64,000 bases of DNA, from assembly GCF_910592395.1 (NCBI RefSeq), contig NC_088315.1, forward strand, positions 12,276,501 to 12,340,500. The letters run 5' to 3'. Below the pieces are notes generated by a model, which ran no database searches, had not been told where the DNA came from, and was given only the letters and a program-made list of their open reading frames with translations. Positions 62,916 to 64,000 of the stretch are shown here, in pieces. Positions within the stretch are counted from its first letter, which is position 1. The number at the start of each line of letters is the position of its first letter. A program made the translations under genes and the position numbers. The DNA comes from Lineus longissimus. Lineage: Eukaryota; Nemertea; Pilidiophora; Heteronemertea; Lineidae.

Positions 62916-63929
62916 TCAGTCGTTTGTTGTGATTATCTGCACGTGTTTCCAATACCTTTTCGTCACGGACTTAGAAACACTTACAATATGATAGAGTGTG
63001 CCGTCTAACATTTGGATGAAGTTCTTCAGCGCGCTTCTTGAAATCTGGTATCTCAAATCAATGTCAACATGTTCAATGGCTAAAGTTGTATCGACGCGAC
63101 TCATGACGCAGCTGATTCTAAATCCAAAGAATGCTGTCACCATTTGCTCTTTATTCCTTCCAAGGGCCGCAGTTAAAATTATAAGGCGGTCTGATTCCCT
63201 AAACCAATAGTTGAAAGTTAATAACTGGAGATCTGTTAAGCTGATTATGGAACTAAATTCGGTGCTGGAGCCTGGGAGAGTGAAATGTTTGCTTCTTCTA
63301 AACCAGTATAAATACAATCCTGAATAATTTTTCTTTTCTTTTTGACCAATAATAAAGTACACGAAGTCTTCGCCAAGGAAGAATCTGTCGTAAGCAGACA
63401 CCGGGACGTTTATTTCTATAGCGCCTTTGGATAAAGGTCTAATAACGGAGCTTTCATTCAGATTAAATGAATACATCCTAATGACCGACTGGCTATATCG
63501 CTTGCAATCAATTACTAATGTCCCGTGTCGGAGCAAAGTATCAAACGTTGAAACATACACCCCTTTTACGCACGGGTCCGTTTCCGGTATGATTAGTTTC
63601 TTAGTGCAGATGCCAGGCCTGACGTCAAAGAGGATCAATCTTAGATACCTATGCTTTTGTAGGCAACTTACGACGATGTATCTATCATAGACCAGTGCAC
63701 TGCTTGCTATATACAGTTCATTGCACACGAATTTGTTCATACGAAGGATTGTCCTATGGGTGAGAACGAATATACCTTGCTTTGAATTCAGACGAAACAT
63801 GCACACGTTGTAATCCAGTTTATCACGGATGTCGGTTAAGATACCAATGGCGCCAGTCACGTGATTATAAAGGAACCTATCATTGCTGCCAATTTTTAAT
63901 ATCACAGGTGGTAGAAACTTCGCTCTCAT
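62916..63929 (-). CDS. Unrecognised 337-codon reading frame (possible last exon)
   Basis: The longest non-transposon frame in the window, from ATG 63929 to a stop at 62916. It is rich in beta-strand-like hydrophobic/charged alternation (LVYDRYIVVSCLQKHRYLRL, FVYFIIGQKEKKNYSGLYLY), with repeated short segments spaced in a way that could suggest a beta-propeller; this is a guess. No catalytic motif, signal peptide or membrane segment is seen. Upstream, the phase is open for about 14 codons to a TAA, and TTCTTACTTATTAAG near 63960 could be a splice acceptor, so the ATG may be internal to an exon. Could be host gene 3' part; the window edge cuts off anything upstream. Confidence 0.5.
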   Translation of the reverse strand: MRAKFLPPVILKIGSNDRFLYNHVTGAIGILTDIRDKLDYNVCMFRLNSKQGIFVLTHRTILRMNKFVCNELYIASSALVYDRYIVVSCLQKHRYLRLILFDVRPGICTKKLIIPETDPCVKGVYVSTFDTLLRHGTLVIDCKRYSQSVIRMYSFNLNESSVIRPLSKGAIEINVPVSAYDRFFLGEDFVYFIIGQKEKKNYSGLYLYWFRRSKHFTLPGSSTEFSSIISLTDLQLLTFNYWFRESDRLIILTAALGRNKEQMVTAFFGFRISCVMSRVDTTLAIEHVDIDLRYQISRSALKNFIQMLDGTLYHIVSVSKSVTKRYWKHVQIITTND

Positions 63930-64000
63930 TCTGCGTCTGTACCGTATATTTCGATTACCCTTAATAAGTAAGAAGTAGAACCGTTAAATGTTACACACCT

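Overview
The window is animal nuclear DNA, most likely from a marine invertebrate. It contains an 18.7-kb Maverick/Polinton, a BEL/Pao LTR retrotransposon, CR1/L2-type LINEs, a pogo-type transposase relic, many terminal-inverted-repeat (TIR) elements, microsatellites and minisatellites. Recognisable host coding sequence is almost absent. Frequent TAGGCCTA-like and CATGTACATG-like words suit marine deuterostomes or lophotrochozoans, but the species cannot be named from the sequence.

Layout. Positions 1-5.4 kb hold nested non-autonomous TIR elements with 9-bp target duplications (MULE-like). Positions 6.3-7.7 kb hold a pogo/Tigger-like transposase with one stop and a missing catalytic Asp. Positions 10.3-16.1 kb hold a decayed BEL/Pao element bounded by ~151-bp LTRs. 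Positions 16.5-17.6 kb hold a CR1/L2-like LINE 3' fragment. Positions 18-26.3 kb hold satellites and further small TIR elements.

Positions 26.5-50.7 kb are a three-layer nest. An outer DNA transposon with ~345-bp TIRs carries a broken gene for an unassigned, candidate transposase. A 5'-truncated LINE entered its right TIR. An intact-ended Polinton (31491-50231, 6-bp target duplication CACATC) then entered the LINE reverse transcriptase frame.

The Polinton encodes protein-primed DNA polymerase B, a chromodomain integrase, a packaging ATPase, double-jelly-roll major capsid protein, penton-like minor capsid protein, a Zn-ribbon/HNH protein and several membrane or unknown virion-type proteins. 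Replication, integration and virion genes are therefore all represented. Integrase, ATPase, two other genes and a Q/N-rich gene each carry one inactivating lesion, although the two 130-bp terminal blocks differ at only one base.

The most unusual signal is a family of roughly 29 short (~30-bp) double mini-hairpin repeats confined to the Polinton. They sit mostly inside reading frames, are translated in both orientations and several frames, and show compensatory stem changes. They resemble in concept Rickettsia palindromic elements or organellar double-hairpin elements, but in a Polinton.

Positions 50.7-64 kb hold the remaining outer TIR, small TIR elements (TA and TTA target duplications), a 307-bp dispersed repeat also present at 9.6 kb, tandem arrays at 58.2-59.6 kb, possible SGNH-hydrolase exons on the minus strand near 60-60.9 kb, a CGTTT-rich block, and an unrecognised 337-codon minus-strand reading frame at the right edge.
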